A program made the translations under genes and the position numbers. A DNA stretch of 64,000 bases, from contig NZ_BOOC01000001.1 of assembly GCF_016863035.1 (NCBI RefSeq), positions 404,133 through 468,132 of the forward strand, read 5' to 3'. The notes beneath the pieces are model-generated. The model was given only the letters and a program-made list of their open reading frames with translations. It made no database searches and had not been told where the DNA came from. This document shows positions 39,020-47,360 of this stretch, one piece after another. Within the stretch, counting starts at the first letter, position 1, and every line of letters begins with the position of its first letter. This DNA comes from Microbispora corallina. GTDB lineage: Bacteria > Actinomycetota > Actinomycetes > Streptosporangiales > Streptosporangiaceae.

Positions 39020-41275
39020 ATGCCGGTGCCCCAGACGAAGGAGTGCCCGGTCGTGCCAGAGCCCTCGCGCGACCGCTCCCACCCCGCCAATCCCGTCGAT
39101 CCCGTCGATCCCGTCGGCAGCGCCGACCCCGGCCTCCGCGAGCCCGGCGAGTTCCCGTACGACGACGACCTCGCCGGGGACGCCTCCGGCGACGAGCACG
39201 GGCGGCGGGACCTCGTCCGGGCTCTGGGACCGGCCGTCGGCGTCGCCATCGCGGCCGCGTCCATCTGCCTCGAGATCGCCGACATCTGGGTGACGGCCCA
39301 GATTCCGCCCGCCGACTACACGCCGCTGCCGTTCGCGCCCGAGGACATGGCGGGCACCGCGTTCCCCGTCTTCGGGGCGCTGCTGGTGATGTCGCGGCCG
39401 CGGCTGCTGCTCGGGTGGCTGCTGTGTCTCGGCGGCCTCGGCTCTGCCGCGAACATCCTCGCCGCCAACGTGGCGGCCCTGCTCGTACTGCACGGGGGCC
39501 ATCCGCTGGTCCATCCGCTCTGGATCTTCGCCGACGGGGTGTGGAACCTCACGACGTACGCCCTCGGGATCCTGCTGCCGCTGCTCTACCCGACCGGCCG
39601 GATCCTGTCCAAGCGCTGGTGCGTGCCCGGGGCGTTCGCGGCCTGCGCCCTCGCCCTCGACTGGCTGTGCTCGGTCGTCGCGCCGTCCGGCACCAGGACC
39701 GGCGACAACCCGCTGGAGGTGGCGGCCTTCGCCCCGTACTACGCGGGCACCCGGCAGGTGCTGCACGCGGCGGTCGCGGTGGGCATGGCGCTGGCGTTCT
39801 CCTCGCTGGTCGTGCGGTTCCACCGCGCGGGACCGGTGGAACGCCGCCAGATCCTCTGGCCCCTGGTGGCGATCGCGGGGCTGGTCGTGCCGTGGGTGAT
39901 CGGGTACCCGGTCTGGTGGGTCGCGTCGCTGACCATCCCCTTCGTGCCGGCCGCCATCGCCGTCGCCGTGCTGCGCTACCGCCTGTACGGCATCGACACG
40001 CTGATCAGCCGCGCCATCGTCGGCGCCGGCCTGGTCGGCGTGGTCGTGGGCGTGTACGTGCTGGCGGGCGCGGCGTCGAGCCTGGTCCTGTCGGAGGTCG
40101 ACCGGTTCGCCGGGCTGGCCGCCGCCCTGTTCGCCGGGGCGTTCTTCCAGCCGATCCGGCGCGGGCTGCAGCGGCTCGTCGACCGGGCGCTGTACGGCTC
40201 GCGCGGCGACCCCACGGCGCTCGCGGCCGCGCTGCGGCGGCGGCTGCAGCACGCCGACCCGGCCCACGCCCTGCTTGCGTCGCTGGAGGTGCTGCGCGAG
40301 GGCCTGTCCGTGACCGGCATCAGGGTCGAGGTCGACGGCGCGGCCACCACCAGCGGCGAGGCGGAGCGGGTCGCCCGGGAGATCCCCCTGGTCTGGCACG
40401 GCGAGCCGGTGGGCGTGATGCTGATCGGCCCGCCCGGCAGGCGCCGGTTCCCCGCCGCCCATGACGAGCGGGTCATCTCCGTGCTCACGCCGTACGTCGC
40501 GGACGCCGCGCACACGGTGCTGCTGACGAGGGCGCTGCAGCGCTCGCGGGAGCGGATCCTGACGGCCAGGGAGGAGGAGCGCCGCCGGCTCCGCCGCGAT
40601 CTGCACGACGGGCTGGGGCAGACGCTGTCGTCGATGGCGATGACGCTGTCGATGGCCCGCGTCAGCCTGGAACGGTCCCCCAGGACGGCGGACGAGCTGC
40701 TCGGCCAGCTGCGCGGCTGCATGGACGACGTGTCCGCCGACGTCCGCGAGCTCGTGTACGGCCTGCGGCCCCCGGCCCTCGACGACCTCGGGCTGGCGGG
40801 AGCCGTACGGGCCCTGGCGGAGGAGGCGCGGCCCGGCCTGCTCGCGGGCGCGGCGGTCGCCGGGGACGCCGAGGCAAGCGCTGAGGCAGGCGCCGGGGCG
40901 GACGCCGGCGCGGGAGCCGGCGCGAGCGTGCCGCCGGCGGCGGCGGTGGACGTCGACGTGCGAGGCGACCTGGACGGACTGCCGGCCGCCGTGGAGGTGG
41001 CGGCCTACCGGATCGTGCAGGAGGCGCTGACCAACGTCCGCAAGCACGCCCGCGCCCGCCGCGTGCGGGTCAGCCTGCGGCGGGACGGCGAGCTGCGGGT
41101 GGTGGTGGCCGACGACGGGGTGGGCCTGCCCGCGAGCAGGAGGCCGGGAGTGGGGCTGGTCAGCATGGCCGAGCGAGCCGCCGAGGTCGGTGGCACCTGC
41201 GCCGTCGCCTCCGGCCGGGACGGCGGCACCACGGTCGTCGCCCGCCTGCCCGCCGGCTGGCGCGACGCCGGTTAG
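39020..41275 (+). CDS. sensor histidine kinase 1 (NarL-type)
   Basis: A 751-residue kinase. After a Pro/Asp-rich N-terminus, about eight membrane helices (LVIMSRPRLLLGWLLC-like, VEVAAYRIV later) occupy residues 70-360. A short GAF-like region follows, then a dimerisation/phosphotransfer helix EEERRRLRRDLHDGLGQTLS with the phospho-His, and a HATPase with N box IVQEALTNVRKHARA and G box GVGLVSMAERAAEVGG. The 13-residue stretch near 610-640 is Ala/Gly-rich and disordered. Paralogue of the kinase at 43587. No regulator is directly next to it; the SARP-type regulator at 45709 is the likely partner. Confidence 0.93.
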   Translation: MPVPQTKECPVVPEPSRDRSHPANPVDPVDPVGSADPGLREPGEFPYDDDLAGDASGDEHGRRDLVRALGPAVGVAIAAASICLEIADIWVTAQIPPADYTPLPFAPEDMAGTAFPVFGALLVMSRPRLLLGWLLCLGGLGSAANILAANVAALLVLHGGHPLVHPLWIFADGVWNLTTYALGILLPLLYPTGRILSKRWCVPGAFAACALALDWLCSVVAPSGTRTGDNPLEVAAFAPYYAGTRQVLHAAVAVGMALAFSSLVVRFHRAGPVERRQILWPLVAIAGLVVPWVIGYPVWWVASLTIPFVPAAIAVAVLRYRLYGIDTLISRAIVGAGLVGVVVGVYVLAGAASSLVLSEVDRFAGLAAALFAGAFFQPIRRGLQRLVDRALYGSRGDPTALAAALRRRLQHADPAHALLASLEVLREGLSVTGIRVEVDGAATTSGEAERVAREIPLVWHGEPVGVMLIGPPGRRRFPAAHDERVISVLTPYVADAAHTVLLTRALQRSRERILTAREEERRRLRRDLHDGLGQTLSSMAMTLSMARVSLERSPRTADELLGQLRGCMDDVSADVRELVYGLRPPALDDLGLAGAVRALAEEARPGLLAGAAVAGDAEASAEAGAGADAGAGAGASVPPAAAVDVDVRGDLDGLPAAVEVAAYRIVQEALTNVRKHARARRVRVSLRRDGELRVVVADDGVGLPASRRPGVGLVSMAERAAEVGGTCAVASGRDGGTTVVARLPAGWRDAG

Positions 41276-41282
41276 CGGCCGG

Positions 41283-42245
41283 TCAGGAGCCGCAGGCCAG
41301 GGAGTCGCCGATGGGGGTGCGCCGGTAGAGGACCTGGCGGCCGAGCCGCCTGCCCGTCACGAGCCCGCCGTCCGAGAGCACGGTCAGGTGCTGGCTGACC
41401 GCGCCCGGCGTGAGGTCGAGCCGCCGGGCCAGGGAGGTCGTGGAGCCCGGCTCCTCCAGCGCCGTCAGGATCTGGGCCCGGGTGCGGCCGAGCAGCGCCG
41501 ACAGCGCCTTCGGCGTGCAGGGCGCCCCCGACGACCACAGCGTGCCGACGCCCCTGGCGGGGTAGCTCAGCATCGGCCGGTACGGCTCGTACATCACCGA
41601 GACGTCGGGCCAGCCGAACGCGCTCGGCACGAGCACGAGCCCGTCGCCCGCGACGTCGCCCTCGTAGACGCACTGCTTGGCCGTGACCAGCCGGTCGCCG
41701 TGCCAAGCCACGGAGGAGTGGAGGTCGGCGAACAGCTCCCGCACCCCGCCCGCGGCCAGCCGGCGGGACCGCCACATGACGTCGTTCTCCAGCAGGCCGT
41801 GGATCCGCGGCCAGAACTCCTCGAACGCCGCGGACCAGTACTCCCCCAGCCGCTCGGTCACCCGCCGCATGCCCGCCTCCGGGTCCTCCTGGAACCGGGC
41901 CACTGCCGCGGGATCGGCCGTCGGAACCCAGGCGACCTCCTCGTACGCCGTGTCGGGACGGGTGGCGCGCACCCGTTCCAGCTCCTCGGCGAAGTCGGGC
42001 AGCGGGGTATCGGGCGGCGGGGTCAGGAAGTCGGCCACGTACCCGGTCACCGGGACGATCGCGAACAGCTCGGTCAGGTCGAGCCCGCGCAGCCGGGGCC
42101 GTACGGCTCGCAGCCACGGCAGGTGCAGCGAGTGGCGGGCGGGCGCGCGCAGCACCCGGAGACTCGCGACGAGCTCCCACATCGGGGAGAAGGCGAAGCG
42201 CAGCCGCGCCACGTCGTCGGGCGTGAACCGCCACTCCACCGGCAC
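41283..42245 (-). CDS. ArsR-type winged-helix regulator with large N-terminal domain
   Basis: A 320-residue protein. The DNA-binding domain is at the C-terminus (KALSALLGRTRAQILTALEE, LTPGAVSQHLTVLSDGGLVT), with a preceding 230-residue domain (VEWRFTPDDVARLRFAFSPM) of the DUF5937 type, presumably for ligand sensing. Start GTG 42245 follows GGAGGAGACGCC. It is divergent from an MFS transporter and a perfect 9-6-9 palindrome lies between them, so it likely represses both. It ends 8 bp from the histidine kinase stop. Confidence 0.88.
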   Translation of the reverse strand: MPVEWRFTPDDVARLRFAFSPMWELVASLRVLRAPARHSLHLPWLRAVRPRLRGLDLTELFAIVPVTGYVADFLTPPPDTPLPDFAEELERVRATRPDTAYEEVAWVPTADPAAVARFQEDPEAGMRRVTERLGEYWSAAFEEFWPRIHGLLENDVMWRSRRLAAGGVRELFADLHSSVAWHGDRLVTAKQCVYEGDVAGDGLVLVPSAFGWPDVSVMYEPYRPMLSYPARGVGTLWSSGAPCTPKALSALLGRTRAQILTALEEPGSTTSLARRLDLTPGAVSQHLTVLSDGGLVTGRRLGRQVLYRRTPIGDSLACGS

Positions 42246-42257
42246 GGCGTCTCCTCC

Positions 42258-42281
42258 ATCTTTTAGCGACGCCTAAAAGAT
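42258..42281. promoter_or_regulatory. ArsR operator between the regulator and the MFS gene
   Basis: ATCTTTTAG (42258-42266) and CTAAAAGAT (42273-42281) are perfect 9-bp arms around CGACGC. The site is 13 bp upstream of the ArsR GTG and 5 bp from the possible MFS ATG. The AT-rich arms stand out in GC-rich DNA and mark the divergent promoter. Confidence 0.85.
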
Positions 42282-42285
42282 TGGC

Positions 42286-43533
42286 ATGGCGGCCACGCAC
42301 TGTCCAAGGGTTGACCGTGTGACGACGGTGACGACGAGGCGGGATTTCCTGCGATCAAGGGTGGGCGGGCTGCCGCGCGCGTTCTGGGTGCTGTTCGCCG
42401 GGACGTTCGTGAACCGCCTCGGCACGATGGTGGAGCCGTTCATCGGCGTCTACCTCACGCAGGCCCGCGGGATGTCGCTGGCCGCGGCCGGGCTGGTGAT
42501 GACGATGTTCGGGGCCGGGTCGCTGCTGTCGCAGCCGGTGGCCGGCTGGGCCTCCGACCGCTTCGGCCGCCGGGTGACGCTGACCGGCGGCATGACGGCC
42601 ACCGCCGTGACCATGGTCGCGCTCGGCTACACCACGAGCCTGCCGGGGATCGTCGCGGCCATGCTCGTGCTCGGGGTGGTCGTCGACGCCTACCGCCCGG
42701 CCTCCCAGGCGCTCGTCGCCGACCTGGTGTCGCCGCAGGACCGCCCCCGGGCGTACGGGCTGCTGTTCTGGGCGATCAACCTCGGCTTCTCGATCGCGAT
42801 GGTCGCCGGCGGGTGGCTCGCCGGGTCGGGCTTCACGGTCCTGTTCTGGGTGGACGCGGTCACCTGCCTGATCTTCGGGATCCTGGTCTGGCGGGCGATC
42901 CCGGAGACCCGGCCGGTGCGGGCGGCCCAGGAGGGCGGGAGCTTCACCGACGTGCTCCGCGACCGGCTCATGGTGGCGTTCGTGCTGATCAACTTCGCGT
43001 ACGCGCTGGTCTACCTGCAGGCCTACAGCACGCTACCGCTGGCGATGACCGGGGTCGCCGGCCTGCCCGCCAGCGCGTACGGCGTCGCGATGGCGGTCAA
43101 CGGCCTGGTGATCGTGGTCGTGCAGCCGGTGACGAACTCCTGGCTGGCGAGGTACGACCCGTCCAAGGTGCTCGCGGCCGGATTCGTCCTGGTGGGCGCC
43201 GGGTTCGCGTTGACCGCCGCGGTGGCCTCGACGCCCGGGTACGCCCTGAGCGTCGCCGTGTGGACGATCGGGGAGGTGCTGACGGCCGGCATCCCGGGGG
43301 CGATCGTCGCCGCCCTCGCCCCTGCCCACCTGCGCGGACGCTACTCCGGCCTGTACGGCCTGTCCTGGTCCGCCGGGACCCTGCTCGCGCCCCTCACCGG
43401 GACCCGGCTGCTGGAGGCGTCCCCCACGCTGGCGTGGCTCATCCTGGGCGGCCTCGGCCTCCTCGCGGCCGCCGGCCAGATCGCCATCGGCCGCGCCGTC
43501 CGCCGCCGCACCGCCCTCACCCGGCTGCCCTGA
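42286..43533 (+). CDS. MFS transporter, about 12 TM
   Basis: A 415-residue transporter with motif A GWASDRFGRRVTLTGG. Helices include LFAGTFVNRLGTMVEPFIGV, LGVVVDAYRPASQALVADLV and PGAIVAALAPAHLRGRYSGL. Relatives are drug exporters of the MdtH/YajR type. Start: ATG 42286 would lie 5 bp after the operator and would require a leaderless mRNA; GTG 42319 (VTTVTTRRDF) is an alternative with the same helices. Controlled by the adjacent ArsR protein. Substrate unknown. Confidence 0.9.
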   Translation: MAATHCPRVDRVTTVTTRRDFLRSRVGGLPRAFWVLFAGTFVNRLGTMVEPFIGVYLTQARGMSLAAAGLVMTMFGAGSLLSQPVAGWASDRFGRRVTLTGGMTATAVTMVALGYTTSLPGIVAAMLVLGVVVDAYRPASQALVADLVSPQDRPRAYGLLFWAINLGFSIAMVAGGWLAGSGFTVLFWVDAVTCLIFGILVWRAIPETRPVRAAQEGGSFTDVLRDRLMVAFVLINFAYALVYLQAYSTLPLAMTGVAGLPASAYGVAMAVNGLVIVVVQPVTNSWLARYDPSKVLAAGFVLVGAGFALTAAVASTPGYALSVAVWTIGEVLTAGIPGAIVAALAPAHLRGRYSGLYGLSWSAGTLLAPLTGTRLLEASPTLAWLILGGLGLLAAAGQIAIGRAVRRRTALTRLP

Positions 43534-43586
43534 GGCGGCCGTTCGCTGGTCATCGGGGATGAGGGCGGACATAATCCTTGTCCAGC

Positions 43587-45620
43587 ATGGACGAAAAACC
43601 GCCGGCATCCCCGGGGCGGACGGCCGCATGGGTCATGGCGGCCGTGGCGCTTGCCCTCACCGCGGCCGGCCTGCTGATCCAGGTCCGGACCCCCGCGGAG
43701 TGGCGCGCCGGGACGCCCGTGACCCCGGATCTCGGCGTGGCGCTGACGTTCCCCGCCGTGGGAGCGTTCCTGGTCGCGCAGCGGCCCCGGCTCAGCGTGG
43801 CCTGGCTCATGTGCGCGGGCGGCCTGCTGGCGTCCGGCAACGTCTTCTTCACGGCGGTGTCGTTCGGCGAGGCCTCGCGGGGGGCGTTCGCCGCCGCCAA
43901 CGCGGCCCGCTGGCTGGACGTCGCCTGCTGGGCGCTCGCCGGGCTGATGCTCGCGATCCTGCTCCCCCTGCTGTCCCCCACCGGGCGACTGCCCTCGCGC
44001 CGCTGGGTGCCGGTCGTCGTGCTGGGGTCCCTCGCGACCGCCGGGGAGATCATTTTGGCGCTGGTGCGTCCCGACCCCGACCCGGCGACGTACGCCTGGC
44101 CGGTCGTGATCCACAACCCGCTCGAGATCCGGGCCGTCGTCCCCTACTACTCCACCCTCTGGACGGTCCTGGGATACGCGATCCAGGCCTGCGTCGTGGC
44201 CGCGCTGGCGTCGCTCGCCCTGCGGCTGCGGCGGGCCGACCCGGCGACCCGGCGCCAGATCGCCTGGCCGCTCAGCGCGTTCACCGGGTACGTGGTGTTC
44301 TACCTGCTCGGCGACTCGATGGGGCCGGCGGCGACGGCGTGGACGGCCGTCATCCCGTTCGCCATCCTGTTCTCGGCCCTGCGCTACCGGCTGTACGGCA
44401 TCGACACCGTGATCAGCCGGGCCATCGTCGCGGCCGGGCTGCTCGCCGTGGTCAGCGCCGTCTACTTCGGCGCCGGCGCGATCGCGGGTCTCGTCGTCTC
44501 GGGGTACCACCAGGTCGCCGGGCTGGCCGCGGCGCTGTTCGCCGGAGCGTTCTTCCAGCCGTTGCGGCGGCTCCTCCAGCGGGCGGTCGACCGGGCGATG
44601 TACGGCCGGGTGGGCGACCCGGCGCTGCTCGCCCAGCGGCTGACCCAGGAGGTGCGGCGGGCCGACCCGGCCGACGCGCTGGCCTCCGTCGTGACCGTCG
44701 TGCGGGACGGCCTGGCGGTCGACGGCGCGGCGGTCGAGGTCGCCGACGGCCGGCCGCGGTACGTCGAGAGCGGCGACGTCGGCCCCGCCCCGAGGCCCAT
44801 CCCCCTCGTCTGGCACGGCGAGCCGGTCGGGCGGCTGCTCGTCGGCAGACCCGGCGCCCGCCGGTTCGCGGCCGCGCACGACGAGCGCGTGCTCGCCACG
44901 CTGCTCCCCTACGTCGCGGACGTCGCCCACGCCGTGCGGATGGCCGCCGACCTGCAGCGGTCGCGTGAGCGCATCCTGGCCGCCCGCGAGGAGGAACGCC
45001 GCCGCCTGCGCCGCGACCTGCACGACGGCCTCGGCCAGACGCTGGGAGCGATGGCCATGACGATCAACATGGCCCGGATCAGCCTGTCGCGCTCCCCCGC
45101 CACCGCCGACAGCCTCCTGCAGGACCTGCGCGTCGGCATGGACGCCGTGGCCGGAGACATCCGCGAGCTCGTGTACGGCCTGCGGCCCCCGGCGCTCGAC
45201 GACCTCGGGCTCGCAGGGGCCGTACGGGCCCTGGCCGACGAGACGCCGCCCTCCGACGACGGCGACGGGTCCGCCGTGGCCGTCCGCGTGGACGGCGACC
45301 TGACCGGGCTGCCGGCCGCCGTCGAGGTGGCGGTCTACCGCATCGTGCAGGAGGCGCTGACGAACGTCCGCCGGCACGCCGGCGCGACCCGGGCGCGGGT
45401 CGAGTTGGAGCGGTCCGGTACGCCGGGGCCCGACGGGGGCGGCGGGGAGCTGCGCGTGCGGGTGGCCGACGACGGCGCGGGCCTGCCCGCGCGCCTGCGC
45501 GCCGGGGTCGGCCTGTCGTCCATGCGGGAACGGGCGGCCGAGGTCGGCGGCAGCTGCGTCGTCACCTCCCCCGAGACCGGCGGGACGCTCGTCGAGGCGC
45601 GCTTCCCCCTGCCCGCCTGA
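43587..45620 (+). CDS. sensor histidine kinase 2, paralogue of kinase 1
   Basis: A 677-residue kinase from ATG 43587, with about eight helices, then GAF-like segment, EERRRLRRDLHDGLGQTLGA (phospho-His), N box IVQEALTNVRRHAGA and G box GVGLSSMRERAAEVGG. Segments LRYRLYGIDTVISRAIV and GLAAALFAGAFFQPLRRLLQ match kinase 1 (39020-41275) almost exactly, indicating a tandem duplication now separated by the ArsR/MFS pair. The response regulator at 45709 starts 88 bp downstream. CATAAT (43570-43575) may be the -10 of its promoter. Confidence 0.93.
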   Translation: MDEKPPASPGRTAAWVMAAVALALTAAGLLIQVRTPAEWRAGTPVTPDLGVALTFPAVGAFLVAQRPRLSVAWLMCAGGLLASGNVFFTAVSFGEASRGAFAAANAARWLDVACWALAGLMLAILLPLLSPTGRLPSRRWVPVVVLGSLATAGEIILALVRPDPDPATYAWPVVIHNPLEIRAVVPYYSTLWTVLGYAIQACVVAALASLALRLRRADPATRRQIAWPLSAFTGYVVFYLLGDSMGPAATAWTAVIPFAILFSALRYRLYGIDTVISRAIVAAGLLAVVSAVYFGAGAIAGLVVSGYHQVAGLAAALFAGAFFQPLRRLLQRAVDRAMYGRVGDPALLAQRLTQEVRRADPADALASVVTVVRDGLAVDGAAVEVADGRPRYVESGDVGPAPRPIPLVWHGEPVGRLLVGRPGARRFAAAHDERVLATLLPYVADVAHAVRMAADLQRSRERILAAREEERRRLRRDLHDGLGQTLGAMAMTINMARISLSRSPATADSLLQDLRVGMDAVAGDIRELVYGLRPPALDDLGLAGAVRALADETPPSDDGDGSAVAVRVDGDLTGLPAAVEVAVYRIVQEALTNVRRHAGATRARVELERSGTPGPDGGGGELRVRVADDGAGLPARLRAGVGLSSMRERAAEVGGSCVVTSPETGGTLVEARFPLPA

Positions 45621-45708
45621 CCGGACGTCCCCGGCCCGTGGCTCGTGACGCAACGGAGACTGGTCGCCGCGTTCCAGGGCGGCCCGTGGCTCTACGCTTA
45701 CCGGTGCG

Positions 45709-47169
45709 ATGGTGATATTCCGTGCTCTCGGGCCGTTCGAGGCCGTATCCGATGGCGAGACGCTGGATCTCGGCGGGCAGCGGCAGCAGGCGGTGCTCGC
45801 CCGGCTGCTCGTGGCCGGAGGGCGCGCCGTACCCGTGACCGTCCTGATCGACGAGCTGTGGCCCGGCGGGCCGCCGGCGCAGGCCCTGTCGACCATCCAG
45901 GGGTACGTCTCGCGGCTGCGGCGGGCGCTCGAACCGAACCGGGCGCCCCGCGAGGAGGCCGGCGTCCTCGTGTCGGCACCTCCCGGCTACGCGCTGCGCG
46001 CGTCCGTGGACGAGGTCGACGCGTGGCGGTTCGAGGGCCTGGTCAAGGCCGAGGACGGCGACGCCGCGGGGACGCTGGAGCGGATGGAGACGGCGCTGGG
46101 GCTGTGGCGAGGCCCGGCCCTCGCCGAGTTCCAGGACCTGCCGTGGGCGCAGGCCGAGGCCGCCCGGCTCGACGAGCTGCGGCTGGTCGCCGTGGAACGA
46201 CGTGGTGACGCCGCGGTGCGCCTGGGCCGTACGGGCGCGTTGATCCCCGACCTGGAGGCCCACGCGTCGGCCCACCCCCTGCGGGAGGAGGCCTGGCGGC
46301 TGCTCGCGCTCGCGCTCTACCGCGCGGGCCGGCAGGGCGACGCGCTGGGCGCGCTGCGCCGGGCCAGAGAGGCGTTGCGCGAGGAGCTGGGGCTCGACCT
46401 CGGGCCCACGCTGCAACGCCTGGAGCAGGACATCCTCACCCAGGCCCCCCACCTGGACGGCCAGGCCCCGCCACCGGCCCACCCGGCCGCCACGTCCTCC
46501 GCCGCGCGCCCGGCGGGCACGCTGCGCGTGCTGATCGCCGACGACCAGGCCCTGGTCCGCACCGGGCTCAAGGTGATCCTCGACAGCGAGCCGGGGCTCG
46601 ACCTCGTGGGCGAGGCCGAGAACGGCGAGCAGGCGATCACGCTGGCCCGGGCCGCGCGGCCCGACGTGGTGCTCATGGACATCCAGATGCCCCACCTGGA
46701 CGGCCTGGCCGCCGCCCGGCGCATCCTCGCGTCCGACGCCCCGCCCAAGGTCGTCATGATGACCACGTTCGGGACCGACGAGAACCTGTACGCGGCCCTG
46801 CGCGCCGGGGTGAGCGGGTTCGTGCTGAAGACCTCGGCGCCCGAGCAGCTGATCGCGGCGATCCGGGCGGCCGTCGCCGGGGACGCGCTGCTCGACCCGG
46901 CCGTGACCACGCACCTCATCGCGGCGTTCGCCGGGCGCCGGCACCCCTCGGCCCCGGAGGGGCTGTCGGACTCCGACGTCGACCTGGTCAAGCTGGTGGC
47001 CCGGGGCTTCACCAACCGTCAGATCGCGGTGACGCTCGACGTCCCCGAGCATGAGGTGGCCGACGAGGTGTCCGGGCTCCTGCGGCGGCTGGGCCTCGTG
47101 GACCGGGCGCAGCTCGTGGTGATGGCCTACGAGAGAGGCCTGGTCAGCCCCGGCTCGCCCGGCGCCTGA
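45709..47169 (+). CDS. chimeric regulator: SARP/BTAD domains fused to a NarL-type response regulator
   Basis: A 486-residue protein. Residues 1-95 are an OmpR-type winged helix of SARP regulators (VIFRALGPFEAVSDGETLDL, LSTIQGYVSRLRRALEP), 100-245 the bacterial transcriptional activation domain (BTAD). After a Pro/Ala linker, 272-390 is a receiver domain: LIADDQALVRTGLKVILD, phospho-acceptor Asp324 in VVLMDIQMPHLDG, Thr/Ser in MMTTFG, Lys374. Residues 415-477 are a degenerate LuxR helix-turn-helix (VARGFTNRQIAVTLDV). It thus has two DNA-binding ends and one phosphorylation site. The two kinases next door are likely partners. No SARP targets such as biosynthetic genes are seen nearby. Confidence 0.9.
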   Translation: MVIFRALGPFEAVSDGETLDLGGQRQQAVLARLLVAGGRAVPVTVLIDELWPGGPPAQALSTIQGYVSRLRRALEPNRAPREEAGVLVSAPPGYALRASVDEVDAWRFEGLVKAEDGDAAGTLERMETALGLWRGPALAEFQDLPWAQAEAARLDELRLVAVERRGDAAVRLGRTGALIPDLEAHASAHPLREEAWRLLALALYRAGRQGDALGALRRAREALREELGLDLGPTLQRLEQDILTQAPHLDGQAPPPAHPAATSSAARPAGTLRVLIADDQALVRTGLKVILDSEPGLDLVGEAENGEQAITLARAARPDVVLMDIQMPHLDGLAAARRILASDAPPKVVMMTTFGTDENLYAALRAGVSGFVLKTSAPEQLIAAIRAAVAGDALLDPAVTTHLIAAFAGRRHPSAPEGLSDSDVDLVKLVARGFTNRQIAVTLDVPEHEVADEVSGLLRRLGLVDRAQLVVMAYERGLVSPGSPGA

Positions 47170-47324
47170 CCGATATGCCCGGCTGCTGAGCCGGCGGCCG
47201 GGCCCGCCATGCCCATCCGCTGAGCCCGCCCGTGCCCGCGGCGTCCGCGTGTCCCGCCTTGACGTTCGGCCCGGCGTGGGGAATCCGGTCGGGCCGTTCC
47301 GGCGGTTGAGGGCTTATCGTCGCT

Positions 47325-47354
47325 TTGACGACAACGATCGGGACGCTTTAGGGT
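47325..47354 (+). promoter_or_regulatory. nadE: leaderless promoter of nadE
   Basis: TTGACG (47325-47330) and TAGGGT (47349-47354) are separated by 18 bp. The GTG start at 47361 lies seven bases after the -10, exactly where transcription should begin. There is no room for an RBS, so the mRNA should be leaderless. Confidence 0.6.
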
Positions 47355-47360
47355 GGTCTC

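Noticed and set aside
45709..47169. Pathway-specific SARP of an antibiotic cluster
   Set aside because: No PKS, NRPS, terpene or RiPP genes occur in the window; the neighbours are kinases and nadE.
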